Source: Arthrobacter_H sp030452125 (lineage in GTDB: Bacteria > Actinomycetota > Actinomycetes > Actinomycetales > Micrococcaceae). From it: DNA of 64,000 bases. A model generated the notes under the pieces. That model did not search any database. It worked only from the letters and a program-made list of their open reading frames with translations, and was not told where the DNA came from. Each line of letters starts with the position of its first letter. Within the stretch, counting starts at the first letter, position 1. The position numbers were made by a program, and so were the translations under genes. Where the stretch lies: assembly GCA_052379645.1 (NCBI GenBank), contig JBQSYU010000006.1. One strand, 5' to 3'. Below are positions 1-7,587 of the stretch, in pieces.

Positions 1-1
1 C

Positions 2-691
2 ATCGAAGACCACCTCGAGTTCTATTGGTTCCCCCATACCGACACCGCGCTGGCCAAGACCAACACCCGGCTCCCCGTCGACGCTCCGCGGCACCCGGTC
101 AGCCCCATCTCCCGGCTGCTCGACGATGAACTGCTGGGCAACGGAGCCTACGGACTGATGTGCGCCGCCGGAGCACGGGTCCCGGCATTGATCCCGTCCT
201 TGAACCGCCTCGCCGCGAAGACACTAGCGGCCCGTGACTACACGGATGTGCCCCAGAAGGTGTTCGTCACTCCGCGACGGGTGAGGTTCCGCGAGATGGA
301 GTACTCGCTACCGCTCGAGGCGTTCGGCGAGGTCTTCGCCGAACTCAAGTCGGCGATCGAAGGCTACCGGGAACCGATCAGCTTCCCGATCGAAGTCCGC
401 ACGTCGGCGGCCGACGATACCTGGATGGGAACCTCTGCTGGACGTCAGTCGGTGTACTTCGCGGTCCACCGCTATGCCCGGCAACCGCATCAGGCGTTCC
501 TGCAGCACGTGGAGCAAGTGTTCATCGCCCACGGCGGCAGGCCACACTGGGGGAAGTTGCACTCCCGCGACGCCGCATACCTGGCAGGTGTCTACCCGGA
601 GTTCGAACGGTTCACTGCTGTGCGGGACGAAATCGATCCAACGGGGACTCTGCTTAACCCGCATCTTAGGCGGGTGCTCGGGGCACGGTAG
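2..691 (+). CDS. D-arabinono-1,4-lactone oxidase family protein, C-terminal part
   Basis: The reading frame is already open at the left edge, so the N-terminal FAD-binding half lies outside the window and about 229 residues remain. The visible part matches the C-terminal ALO domain of aldonolactone oxidases (L-gulonolactone/D-arabinonolactone oxidase family). Its signature HWGK followed by LH lies near the end, and a DPTGTLLNPHL tail closes the protein, as in this family. These FAD enzymes oxidise sugar lactones at the lactone ring. The in-frame ATG at 158 is internal and is not the start. The exact substrate cannot be told from this part. Confidence 0.85.
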   Translation: MEDHLEFYWFPHTDTALAKTNTRLPVDAPRHPVSPISRLLDDELLGNGAYGLMCAAGARVPALIPSLNRLAAKTLAARDYTDVPQKVFVTPRRVRFREMEYSLPLEAFGEVFAELKSAIEGYREPISFPIEVRTSAADDTWMGTSAGRQSVYFAVHRYARQPHQAFLQHVEQVFIAHGGRPHWGKLHSRDAAYLAGVYPEFERFTAVRDEIDPTGTLLNPHLRRVLGAR

Positions 692-723
692 AGGCAAACT
701 GCCTCCGTGCCCCTCCACCGGAA

Positions 724-765
724 TTGACCCAAGTCAAGGTACCTCGAGCCGTCCCTGGATAGTCT
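724..765 (+). promoter_or_regulatory. FNR-type box with class II promoter geometry upstream of copZ-like gene
   Basis: TTGACCCAAGTCAA (724-737) is a perfect TTGAC-N4-GTCAA inverted repeat, the form bound by FNR/FLP-type Crp-family regulators. A possible -10 hexamer TAGTCT lies at 760-765. That places the box centre about 41.5 bases before the expected start near 772, which is the standard position for activation by FNR. The same spacing recurs at 6434-6475. The -10 is a weak match (3 of 6). The likely regulator is encoded at 6867-7550. Confidence 0.6.
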
Positions 766-852
766 CAAAGCATCAACAAAGACTTCGACGCCCCCACCGG
801 CGTCGGGCACTGGCAGATCGCCAGCGCATCACAGACGAAGGGAGTCACCCAA

Positions 853-1089
853 ATGACCACCGCCGAAACCACCACCCACACACTCCTCCGTGCAGAAGGC
901 TTCTCCTGCCCCTCCTGCGTCAGCAAGATCGAAAAGCAGGTCGGCAAGCTCAAAGGCGTGGAGAACGTGAAGGTCCACTTCGCCTCAGCCCGGATCGAGG
1001 TCGACCACGACGAGAGCAAGGTTTCCGTAGACGACATCGTCGCCGTGATCGCCAAGGCCGGCTACAAGGCCGCACCCTCGGCCTTCTAA
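853..1089 (+). CDS. copZ: CopZ-like heavy-metal-associated (HMA) domain chaperone
   Basis: A 78-residue single-domain protein of usual CopZ length. The metal-binding CxxC is present as CPSC at about residues 19-22, followed by the typical helix KIEKQVGKLKGVENV and a C-terminal AGYKA loop. Family members bind Cu(I) in the cytosol and hand it to P1B ATPases. AAGGGAG lies upstream of the ATG. The next gene downstream encodes a P-type ATPase without its own HMA domain, which this chaperone may serve. An FNR-type box lies upstream. Metal specificity is inferred from the family. Confidence 0.85.
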   Translation: MTTAETTTHTLLRAEGFSCPSCVSKIEKQVGKLKGVENVKVHFASARIEVDHDESKVSVDDIVAVIAKAGYKAAPSAF

Positions 1090-1140
1090 CCGGCCACTCA
1101 TCCAGCCCGTGAGCCACGGTTCACCGGCTGACCACGGCAA

Positions 1141-1165
1141 CCGCCCCGGCCATCGGCCCGGGCGG
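1141..1165. terminator. GC-rich hairpin between copZ-like and ATPase genes
   Basis: Arms of 11 bases (1141-1151 and 1155-1165) pair with one mismatch around a 3-base loop. No T-run follows, so this may be an attenuator or processing hairpin that lowers ATPase expression relative to the chaperone, not a full terminator. Confidence 0.35.
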
Positions 1166-1212
1166 CGCGGCCCTCATCACCCCTCCCCCTAGAGCAGAAA
1201 GGTCGTGCCACA

Positions 1213-3219
1213 GTGAACAAGTTCCAGAAATGGGTTCACGGTAGCTGGTCCATCCCGGTCGTCTCCGGCATCCTCATCCTCATTTCCTTCGGCCTGCAGT
1301 ACCTCGGCGACGGAATCTGGAACCGTGCGGTCAGCCCGCAGTGGTGGATCGACGCCGGTGAACATGCCACCAGCACCGCCACCGTCTTCACCCTGGCGGA
1401 CACCTTCATGATCGCCGGTGCCGTCGTCGCCGGTTACAACATCGTCATCAAGGGGGTCCGTGCGCTGACCGCCAAGCTCATCGGCATCGACCTGCTCGTG
1501 TCGATCGCCGCGATCGGCGCCGTCATCATCGGCAACTTCTGGGAAGCTGCCGCCGTCACCTTCCTGTTCGCGATCGGCCACGCTCTTGAGGCGGCCACCA
1601 TGAACAAGACCCGCTCGGCACTGGCCGAACTGGTCGCCGTCGCCCCCGACGTCGCCATCGTCTTGCGCGACGGCGAACAACAGGAGGTTCCCGCCCACCA
1701 GGTCCGGATGGGCGAAATCGTACTGGTGAAGAACGGTGCGAAGATCCCCGTGGACGGCCAAGTCGTCTCGGGGACCGGCGCCATCGACGAAGCATCCATC
1801 ACCGGTGAATCCCTCCCGGTGGAGAAGACCAAATCGGACCAGGTCTTCGCCGGAACCGTCTCCCGCGGCGGGTTCCTGCAGGTCCTGGCCACGGGCATCG
1901 GTGCGGACACCACACTGGCCCGCATCATCCACCGTGTGGAAGAGGCCCAGGACGCCAAGGCCAAGACCCAGGCCTTCATGGACCGCTTCTCCTCCTGGTA
2001 CACCCCCGGCGTCATGGTCCTAGCCCTGGTGGCCGGACTCATCAGTGGTGACGTGGTCCTGGCCCTGACCCTGCTGGTCATCGGCTGCCCCGGCGCCCTG
2101 GTCATCTCCATCCCCGTCGCGATCGTCGCCGGCATCGGCCGCGCTGCACGCAACGGCATCCTCATCAAGGGTGGCGAATACCTGGAGACCTCCGCGAAGA
2201 TCTCCGCGGTTGCCGTGGACAAGACCGGCACCCTCACCGAGGGCCGACCACAACTGACAGACGTCGTCGTCCTGGATCCGGCGCTGGAGCGCACCGAGGT
2301 GCTGCGGTGGGCCGCAGCCGCCGAGGCCGGCTCCGAGCACCCACTCGCCCGCACCATCATGGATTCCGCCCGCGACGAAGGCGTGGGCCCCGAGGGCATC
2401 CCCGGCGAGGTGACTCCGGTCCCCGGCAAGGGCATCGTGTCCGACGTAGACGGCCAACTGGTGCTGATCGGCAACCCCGCGTTACTGGAGCAATACGGCA
2501 TCACCAACGACGCCGGATCCTCCGACGCGGCTGAGGCTCTGGCCTCGGCGGGCAAGACCCCGATGATCGTCGCGGTCGATGGCCGGGTGATCGGCATCGT
2601 CGCCGTCGCTGACCGGATCCGTGAGGACTCCGCCGAGATGGTCGCCCGGTTGCACGCTGCGGGCGTGAAGAAGGTCGTTATGCTCACCGGTGACACCCGC
2701 TTGGTGGCCGAGTCCATCGGCCAGGCCACCGGTATCGATGAGATCCATGCGTCCATGCTGCCCGAGGACAAGCTCGACGCGGTGGCGAAGCTGCAGCGCG
2801 AAGGTCACACGGTGGCCATGGTCGGGGACGGCGTGAACGACGCCCCGGCCCTGGCGATCGCTGACATCGGCGTGGCCATGGGCGCCGCCGGTTCGGCAGT
2901 GGCCGTGGAGACGGCGGATATCGCCCTGATGGGCGACAACCTGCTCAAGCTGCCCGAATCCATCAGCCTGGCCAAACGGACGGTGAGCGTGATGAAGCAG
3001 AACATCGCGATCTCGCTGATCACCGTGGTGCTGCTGGTGGCCGGTGTCTTCGCCGGCGGGGTGACCATGTCCCTGGGCATGCTCGTCCACGAGGGTTCGG
3101 TCTTGGTGGTCATCCTCAACGCGATGCGTTTGATGCGCAACGCCCAGGGAGCGACGTCGATGTCGAAGTCGCTGCGCACCCCGGCTAAGCGCGAGGCGTC
3201 CGAAGCAGTGGACGCCTAG
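1213..3219 (+). CDS. Heavy-metal P1B-type ATPase with CPG motif, no HMA domain
   Basis: A 668-residue P-type ATPase. Visible motifs are TGES (197-200), DKTGT with phosphorylated Asp336, SEHP (His376) and GDGVNDAP (538-545). Membrane segments flank the cytosolic domains, and two to three lie before residue 130. The transmembrane metal motif reads C292-P293-G294 instead of the usual CPC, CPH, SPC or TPC. There is no N-terminal metal-binding domain, so the chaperone at 853 may deliver the ion. Around the CPG motif (GALVIS, then AGIGRAARNGILIKGGEYLE) it resembles Zn/Cd/Pb-type ATPases more than CopA. Substrate is uncertain. GTG start preceded by GCAGAAAGG. Confidence 0.88.
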   Translation: MNKFQKWVHGSWSIPVVSGILILISFGLQYLGDGIWNRAVSPQWWIDAGEHATSTATVFTLADTFMIAGAVVAGYNIVIKGVRALTAKLIGIDLLVSIAAIGAVIIGNFWEAAAVTFLFAIGHALEAATMNKTRSALAELVAVAPDVAIVLRDGEQQEVPAHQVRMGEIVLVKNGAKIPVDGQVVSGTGAIDEASITGESLPVEKTKSDQVFAGTVSRGGFLQVLATGIGADTTLARIIHRVEEAQDAKAKTQAFMDRFSSWYTPGVMVLALVAGLISGDVVLALTLLVIGCPGALVISIPVAIVAGIGRAARNGILIKGGEYLETSAKISAVAVDKTGTLTEGRPQLTDVVVLDPALERTEVLRWAAAAEAGSEHPLARTIMDSARDEGVGPEGIPGEVTPVPGKGIVSDVDGQLVLIGNPALLEQYGITNDAGSSDAAEALASAGKTPMIVAVDGRVIGIVAVADRIREDSAEMVARLHAAGVKKVVMLTGDTRLVAESIGQATGIDEIHASMLPEDKLDAVAKLQREGHTVAMVGDGVNDAPALAIADIGVAMGAAGSAVAVETADIALMGDNLLKLPESISLAKRTVSVMKQNIAISLITVVLLVAGVFAGGVTMSLGMLVHEGSVLVVILNAMRLMRNAQGATSMSKSLRTPAKREASEAVDA

Positions 3220-3241
3220 TCACCGTAGCAACGCCAAGGAA

Positions 3242-3273
3242 GCACCGACCGCGGGGGCACCCGCGGTCGGTGC
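3242..3273 (+). terminator. Perfect 14-bp stem-loop after the CPG ATPase
   Basis: Arms 3242-3255 and 3260-3273 are perfectly complementary around a GGCA loop. No T-run follows. It lies 22 bases after the ATPase stop and before the SD of the next gene, so it probably reduces read-through within a cluster of co-oriented genes. Confidence 0.55.
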
Positions 3274-3319
3274 GTGAACAGAACCATCAATTTTCATGAT
3301 CACAGCAGGAGGAACACAA

Positions 3320-4219
3320 ATGTCCACGGCGCTGGTTTTCAACGACTACGGCGGACCCGAAACCCAGGAACTCATCGACCGCCAGAGCCCGGCTCCGGGT
3401 CCCGGCGAGGTGGCGATCGAGGTGCAAGCAGCTGGAGTGAACCCTGCCGACTGGAAGCTTCGCGAAGGTCTGCTGGGCGAGAACGGGCAGCTCCCGGCAC
3501 CGCTGGGGCTTGAGGCCTCCGGTGTGGTCACCGCCGTCGGGGACGGGGTGGAGGATTTCACCGTCGGAGACGAAGTGCTCGGCCTGGTGGCTGAGGGCCA
3601 TGGTGGTTTCGCCCAGCACACGGTGCTGACGGCTTCGAAGACCGTGGGGAAACCCGAGGAGATCTCCTTCGCCGACGCGGCCACCATCCCGGTGGCCGGC
3701 GCCACGGCCTACGATGTCACCCACCAGGTCGAACTGGAACCCGGGCAGAGCCTGCTGCTCTTGGGAGCCGCCGGGGGCATCGGGCTGATGGCCGCCCAGA
3801 TCGGCAAGGTCCACGAATTCACCGTGATCGGTGTGGCCGGTATTGCTGACCAGAAGCTGGTGGAGTCCACCGGCGCCACGTTCATCGAATCAGGCGACGG
3901 AGCCGCCGATCGGGTGCGCCGGGTGGCCCCGGAAGGTGTGGACCTGATCGTGGATCTGGTGGGCGGCCGGCCGCTGCGGGACATGGCGCCGTTGGCGAAG
4001 AGCCCGCAGAACGTCATCTCCACCGTCGAAGAGGCCACGGTCCAGGAGCTCGGTGGCGCCGCCGTGGTGCGGACCACCGAGGCACTGGAGAAGATCACCG
4101 ACGTCATCAAATACGGGCTCGTCGACCCACACGTTCGCGCACGCTTCCCCCTGACCGATGCACAGGAGGCCATGGCCGCCGTCGAGACCGGCCACCTGGC
4201 AGGAAAGGTGGTATGTTGA
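3320..4219 (+). CDS. NAD(P)-dependent quinone oxidoreductase-like protein (zinc-free MDR family)
   Basis: A 299-residue medium-chain dehydrogenase/reductase. It shows the N-terminal GroES-like substrate fold (PAPGPGEVAIEVQAAGVNPADWK), a nucleotide-binding loop GAAGGIG near residue 155, and a C-terminal PLTDAQEAMAAVETGH segment as in quinone oxidoreductases. Zinc-ligand cysteines are absent. The start is the ATG after CAGGAGGA, not the upstream ATG at 3296. It sits between two metal ATPases, 3 bases before the second, so it may help with quinone or redox stress caused by copper. That role is inference. Confidence 0.82.
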   Translation: MSTALVFNDYGGPETQELIDRQSPAPGPGEVAIEVQAAGVNPADWKLREGLLGENGQLPAPLGLEASGVVTAVGDGVEDFTVGDEVLGLVAEGHGGFAQHTVLTASKTVGKPEEISFADAATIPVAGATAYDVTHQVELEPGQSLLLLGAAGGIGLMAAQIGKVHEFTVIGVAGIADQKLVESTGATFIESGDGAADRVRRVAPEGVDLIVDLVGGRPLRDMAPLAKSPQNVISTVEEATVQELGGAAVVRTTEALEKITDVIKYGLVDPHVRARFPLTDAQEAMAAVETGHLAGKVVC

Positions 4220-4222
4220 ACC

Positions 4223-6391
4223 ATGACCGAACCGCGCGACGAACACCTGGACCATCCAGGGCACGGAGACCCACCCCGGTCCGGGCAGACGATGGCGCAG
4301 GAGCATACGCACCCGCCAGGGGATGACGCCCACCACGACCACCATGACGGTCACGGCGGGCATGGTGGGCACGAGGGCCATGCCGGGCATGGGGTGGGCA
4401 TGTTCCGGACTCCCTTCTGGGTCACTCTGGTCCTGTCCATTCCGGTGGTCTGGCTCAGCCCGCTGGTCGCGTCCCTGCTGGGCTACCAGGTTCCCGAGTT
4501 TCCGCTCTCAGGGTGGATCGCCCCGGTCCTGGGGACGTTCATCTACTTCTACGGCGGCGCCCCGTTCCTGAAGGGCGGCCTCCAGGAAATCCGATCCCGC
4601 CAGCCGGGCATGATGCTGCTGATCGCCATGGCCATCACGGTGGCCTTCCTTGCCTCCTGGATCACCTTCCTGGGCCTCGGCGGCTTCAGCCTGGACTTCT
4701 GGTGGGAACTGGCCCTGCTGGTGGTCGTGATGCTCCTGGGCCACTGGATGGAGATGCGAGCCCTCGGTTCGGCCTCCTCCGCCCTGGATGCCCTCGCCGA
4801 GCTGCTCCCCGACGAGGCGGAGCGGATTCCCGAGGACGGTGGAGACCCCGTCACGGTGTCCATCTCGGAACTGGCGGTAGGGGACATCGTCCTGGTGCGC
4901 TCCGGGGGCCGGGTGCCGGCCGACGGCGTCATCACCGACGGCAGTGCCGGTTTCGACGAGTCGATGATCACCGGCGAATCCAGCACCGTGGCCCGCGGAT
5001 CGGGTGAGACAGTCGTTGCCGGGACGGTCGCCACCGATAATTCCGTGCGCCTGCGCATCGAGGCCACCGGCGAGGATACGACCCTCTCGGGGATCCAACG
5101 GATGGTCTCCGAGGCCCAGGAGTCCACCTCCCGCGCCCAGGCCCTGGCCGACCGTGCCGCTGCCTTGCTGTTCTGGTTCGCACTGGGGGCCGCGATCATC
5201 ACCGCGATCGTCTGGGTGGCGATCGGCCAGCCCTCCGATGCGGTCACCCGCACCGTCACCGTCCTGGTCATTGCCTGCCCGCACGCCCTGGGTTTGGCGA
5301 TCCCCTTGGTCATCGCCATTTCCACCGAGCGGGCAGCGACGGCCGGGGTCCTGATCAAGAACCGGCTGGCGTTGGAGAAGATGCGCACCGTCGACGTCGT
5401 GCTCTTCGATAAGACCGGCACCCTCACCGAGGGCGCCCACGCCGTCACCGGCACCGCCACCACCGGCGGCATTTCCGAGGACGAACTGCTGCGGTGGGCT
5501 GCCGCGGCCGAATCCGAATCCGAGCACCCCGTGGCCCGGGCCATCACCACGGCCGCCGAGGCAGCTGGCCCCGGATCCGGCTCTTCGCTGACGGCGACGA
5601 ACTTCCAGGCCGCTGCCGGTCGCGGGGTGAAGGCCGAGGTCGACGGCGTCGAGGTGATGGTCGGCGGGCCCAACATGCTGCGCGAGTTGGGGCTGGAACC
5701 CACCCCCGAGCTACGTGAAGACGTCGCCGGATGGATCGACCGGGGAGCCTCCATCCTGCATGTGGTCCGGGACCGGGTGGTCTTGGGCGCCATCGCGCTG
5801 GAGGACCGGGTTCGGCAGGAGTCACGCGAAGCGGTCGACGCCTTGCGCTCACATGGGGTGAAGGTCGCGCTGATCACCGGCGACGCCCAGCAGGTGGCCG
5901 ATGCCGTGGCCCGGGATCTGGGTATCGACGAGGTGTTCGCCGAGGTCCTGCCACGCGATAAGGACGCGAAGGTCACCGAACTTCAGCAGCGGGGCCTCAG
6001 CGTGGCCATGGTCGGTGACGGCGTCAACGACGCCCCGGCCCTGGCCCGCGCCGAGGTGGGCATCGCGATTGGCGCCGGGACCGACATCGCCGTGGAATCC
6101 GCCGGCGTGGTCCTGGCGGGTAACGACCCGCGCTCGGTGGTGTCCCTGCTGGTGCTCTCCCGGGCCAGCTACGCCAAGATGCTGCAGAACCTGTGGTGGG
6201 CCGGAGGCTACAACATCATCGCGGTCCCGCTGGCCGCCGGTGTCCTGGCACCCATCGGGTTCGTCCTCTCCCCCGCGGTCGGGGCGGTCCTGATGTCGTT
6301 GTCCACGATCATCGTGGCGCTGAACGCCCAGTTGCTCCGTCGCGTGGAACTGGCCCCGGAGAGAGTCGCCGGCACCCGATCCGACCGGTGA
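4223..6391 (+). CDS. copB: CopB-type copper-translocating P1B-3 ATPase
   Basis: A 722-residue membrane ATPase. The first 55 residues form a His-rich tail (repeated HGGHGGHEGH-type stretches) typical of CopB. The transmembrane metal motif is C352-P353-H354, diagnostic of the P1B-3 class. DKTGT (Asp396), a TGESS motif and GDGVNDAP (from about 598) are intact. CopB-type pumps export Cu(I), Cu(II) or Ag(I). It begins 3 bases after the oxidoreductase stop, suggesting one transcript. A hairpin that overlaps an FNR-type box follows its stop. Confidence 0.9.
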   Translation: MTEPRDEHLDHPGHGDPPRSGQTMAQEHTHPPGDDAHHDHHDGHGGHGGHEGHAGHGVGMFRTPFWVTLVLSIPVVWLSPLVASLLGYQVPEFPLSGWIAPVLGTFIYFYGGAPFLKGGLQEIRSRQPGMMLLIAMAITVAFLASWITFLGLGGFSLDFWWELALLVVVMLLGHWMEMRALGSASSALDALAELLPDEAERIPEDGGDPVTVSISELAVGDIVLVRSGGRVPADGVITDGSAGFDESMITGESSTVARGSGETVVAGTVATDNSVRLRIEATGEDTTLSGIQRMVSEAQESTSRAQALADRAAALLFWFALGAAIITAIVWVAIGQPSDAVTRTVTVLVIACPHALGLAIPLVIAISTERAATAGVLIKNRLALEKMRTVDVVLFDKTGTLTEGAHAVTGTATTGGISEDELLRWAAAAESESEHPVARAITTAAEAAGPGSGSSLTATNFQAAAGRGVKAEVDGVEVMVGGPNMLRELGLEPTPELREDVAGWIDRGASILHVVRDRVVLGAIALEDRVRQESREAVDALRSHGVKVALITGDAQQVADAVARDLGIDEVFAEVLPRDKDAKVTELQQRGLSVAMVGDGVNDAPALARAEVGIAIGAGTDIAVESAGVVLAGNDPRSVVSLLVLSRASYAKMLQNLWWAGGYNIIAVPLAAGVLAPIGFVLSPAVGAVLMSLSTIIVALNAQLLRRVELAPERVAGTRSDR

Positions 6392-6423
6392 CGGCCGGGT
6401 GGCGATGGCGCCGATCGATCCGC

Positions 6424-6457
6424 CCGGACCGCCTTGACCCACATCAAGGCGGTCCGG
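6424..6457. terminator. Perfect 14-bp hairpin after copB that contains an FNR-type box
   Basis: Arms 6424-6437 and 6444-6457 are perfectly complementary around the 6-base loop CCCACA. It sits 33 bases after the copB stop, where a terminator would be expected, but no T-run follows. The centre of the hairpin is itself the FNR-type site at 6434-6447, so one sequence may act in DNA as an operator and in RNA as a stem-loop. Confidence 0.55.
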
Positions 6458-6475
6458 GCCAGGTTGCGGTGGAAT
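6434..6475 (+). promoter_or_regulatory. FNR-type box and possible -10 upstream of second CopZ-like gene
   Basis: TTGACCCACATCAA (6434-6447) matches the FNR consensus TTGAT-N4-ATCAA at 9 of 10 fixed bases. TGGAAT at 6470-6475 fits a -10 at 4 of 6. Box-to-hexamer distance is identical to that at 724-765 (29.5 bases from box centre to the first hexamer base), giving a -41.5 activator position. Confidence 0.6.
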
Positions 6476-6518
6476 GGAATCACCCACGTAGGGAACCATC
6501 GTTCAGGAGGCAGCCACC

Positions 6519-6740
6519 ATGCACACCGCATCATTCCGTACCCCACCCTTCACCTCCCCCACGTGCGTCCAGGACCTGGAAACCGCCCTGCCCCGGCAGG
6601 CCGGGATCACCTCGGCCACCGTGGAGTTCGAGGAGCGGAAGGTCAACGTCGAGTTCGACAGCATGAAGACCAATGTCGAGAAGATCGCCGATCTGATCAC
6701 CGGGTTGGGCTATCCGGTGCTCTCCACCAAGCTCTGGTAG
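6519..6740 (+). CDS. HMA-domain protein with degenerate metal site (SxxC)
   Basis: A 73-residue CopZ-like domain. Where the family has CxxC this protein has SPTC at about residues 13-16, so the first cysteine is replaced by serine. The fold-defining segments remain: TCVQDLETAL helix, ATVEFEERKVNVEFD strands and ADLITGLGYPV end. It begins after CAGGAGG with good spacing. It may bind metal differently, dimerise, act as a decoy, or be losing function. It has its own FNR-type box and lies just before the regulator gene. Confidence 0.8.
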   Translation: MHTASFRTPPFTSPTCVQDLETALPRQAGITSATVEFEERKVNVEFDSMKTNVEKIADLITGLGYPVLSTKLW

Positions 6741-6837
6741 CTGTCCGCCGTGTCCGGCGTCGGAGACCTAGACTGGGATGCACCGCGACGGCAGCTGTTC
6801 CCGCCGTCGCAGACGACGTCGAAGGAGGCGGCCCACG

Positions 6838-6867
6838 ATGAGCCCCCAGGAATCGGTGACCCGCTGA
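6838..6867 (+). CDS. Nine-codon leader ORF coupled to the Crp/Fnr regulator
   Basis: ATG at 6838 is preceded by a strong AAGGAGG (6822-6828) at 9-base spacing. It encodes MSPQESVTR and stops at TGA 6865-6867, whose last base is the first base of the regulator's ATG. The regulator start has no good SD of its own, so ribosomes that finish this short ORF could re-initiate. This is inference from layout. The alternative is that the regulator starts upstream in another frame. Confidence 0.45.
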   Translation: MSPQESVTR

Positions 6868-7550
6868 TGAGCACCACCCCGGCAGGTCACGACCACCGGG
6901 ACCAGTGTGTGGCGCTGGTCCCGATCTTCGCGCACCTGGATCCCGACGAACAGCATGAGATCGCTTCCCGCGCGCGCCAACGCAGTTTCCGAAGGGGTGA
7001 ACTGCTCTACTCCCCCGGGGATGAGGATCGCTCCTTGATGATCGTCCACCGCGGGAAGGTCAAGACCTACCGCGGCAACGAGTCGGGCCATGAACAGATC
7101 CTGCGGGTCCTGGATCCGGGAAGCTTCATCGGTGAGACGGCCTTCCTCCACGCCGGTCAGTCGGACCACTATGCCTTGGCGCTGGAGGACGCGGAAATCT
7201 GCTCCCTGCACCACGAGGACATCCGCGGGTTCCTGGTCAGCTATCCGACGATCGCGTTGAAGATGCTCGAGACCGTCACCGAACGGCTCGAGCAGACCGA
7301 ACGGACGCTCAGTTCCTATACCGGCGAGGACGCCGGATCGCGGATCGCCGGATATCTGTTGGAGAGCGCCGACCCGGCCACCGGGGCGCTGACTCTGCCG
7401 ATGTCCAAACGCGATCTGGCCTCGCTGTTGGGCACCACCCCGGAGACGCTCAGCCGGCGCTTGGCGGCCTTCACCGAGGCCGGCTGGATCGACCAGTCCT
7501 CCGGCGGGCGGATCCACGTGCTGGACCGGGGGGCGTTGGCCCGGGCCTGA
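6867..7550 (+). CDS. Crp/Fnr-family transcriptional regulator, FLP-like
   Basis: A 227-residue protein with an N-terminal cNMP-binding-type beta-roll (about 20-140), a long dimer helix (about 128-150) and a C-terminal winged helix. The recognition helix reads TPETLSRRL, keeping the E-xx-SR pattern that lets FNR read TTGA half-sites. That matches the two boxes in this locus. It lacks the four-cysteine iron-sulfur ligand set of FNR. The only cysteines are Cys14 and Cys112, an arrangement reminiscent of Lactobacillus FLP, which switches by a disulfide. The ATG at 6867 is chosen over 6750 because the upstream extension is not family-like. It probably activates the metal genes. Confidence 0.85.
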   Translation: MSTTPAGHDHRDQCVALVPIFAHLDPDEQHEIASRARQRSFRRGELLYSPGDEDRSLMIVHRGKVKTYRGNESGHEQILRVLDPGSFIGETAFLHAGQSDHYALALEDAEICSLHHEDIRGFLVSYPTIALKMLETVTERLEQTERTLSSYTGEDAGSRIAGYLLESADPATGALTLPMSKRDLASLLGTTPETLSRRLAAFTEAGWIDQSSGGRIHVLDRGALARA

Positions 7551-7587
7551 ACCGGCCGCGGATCCACCGGCTCCCGGCCCACCGTGC

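Noticed and set aside
3286..3305. AT-rich ATCAATTTTCATGAT as a third FNR box
   Set aside because: Only one half resembles TTGA/TCAA and the spacing is wrong; no second half-site.
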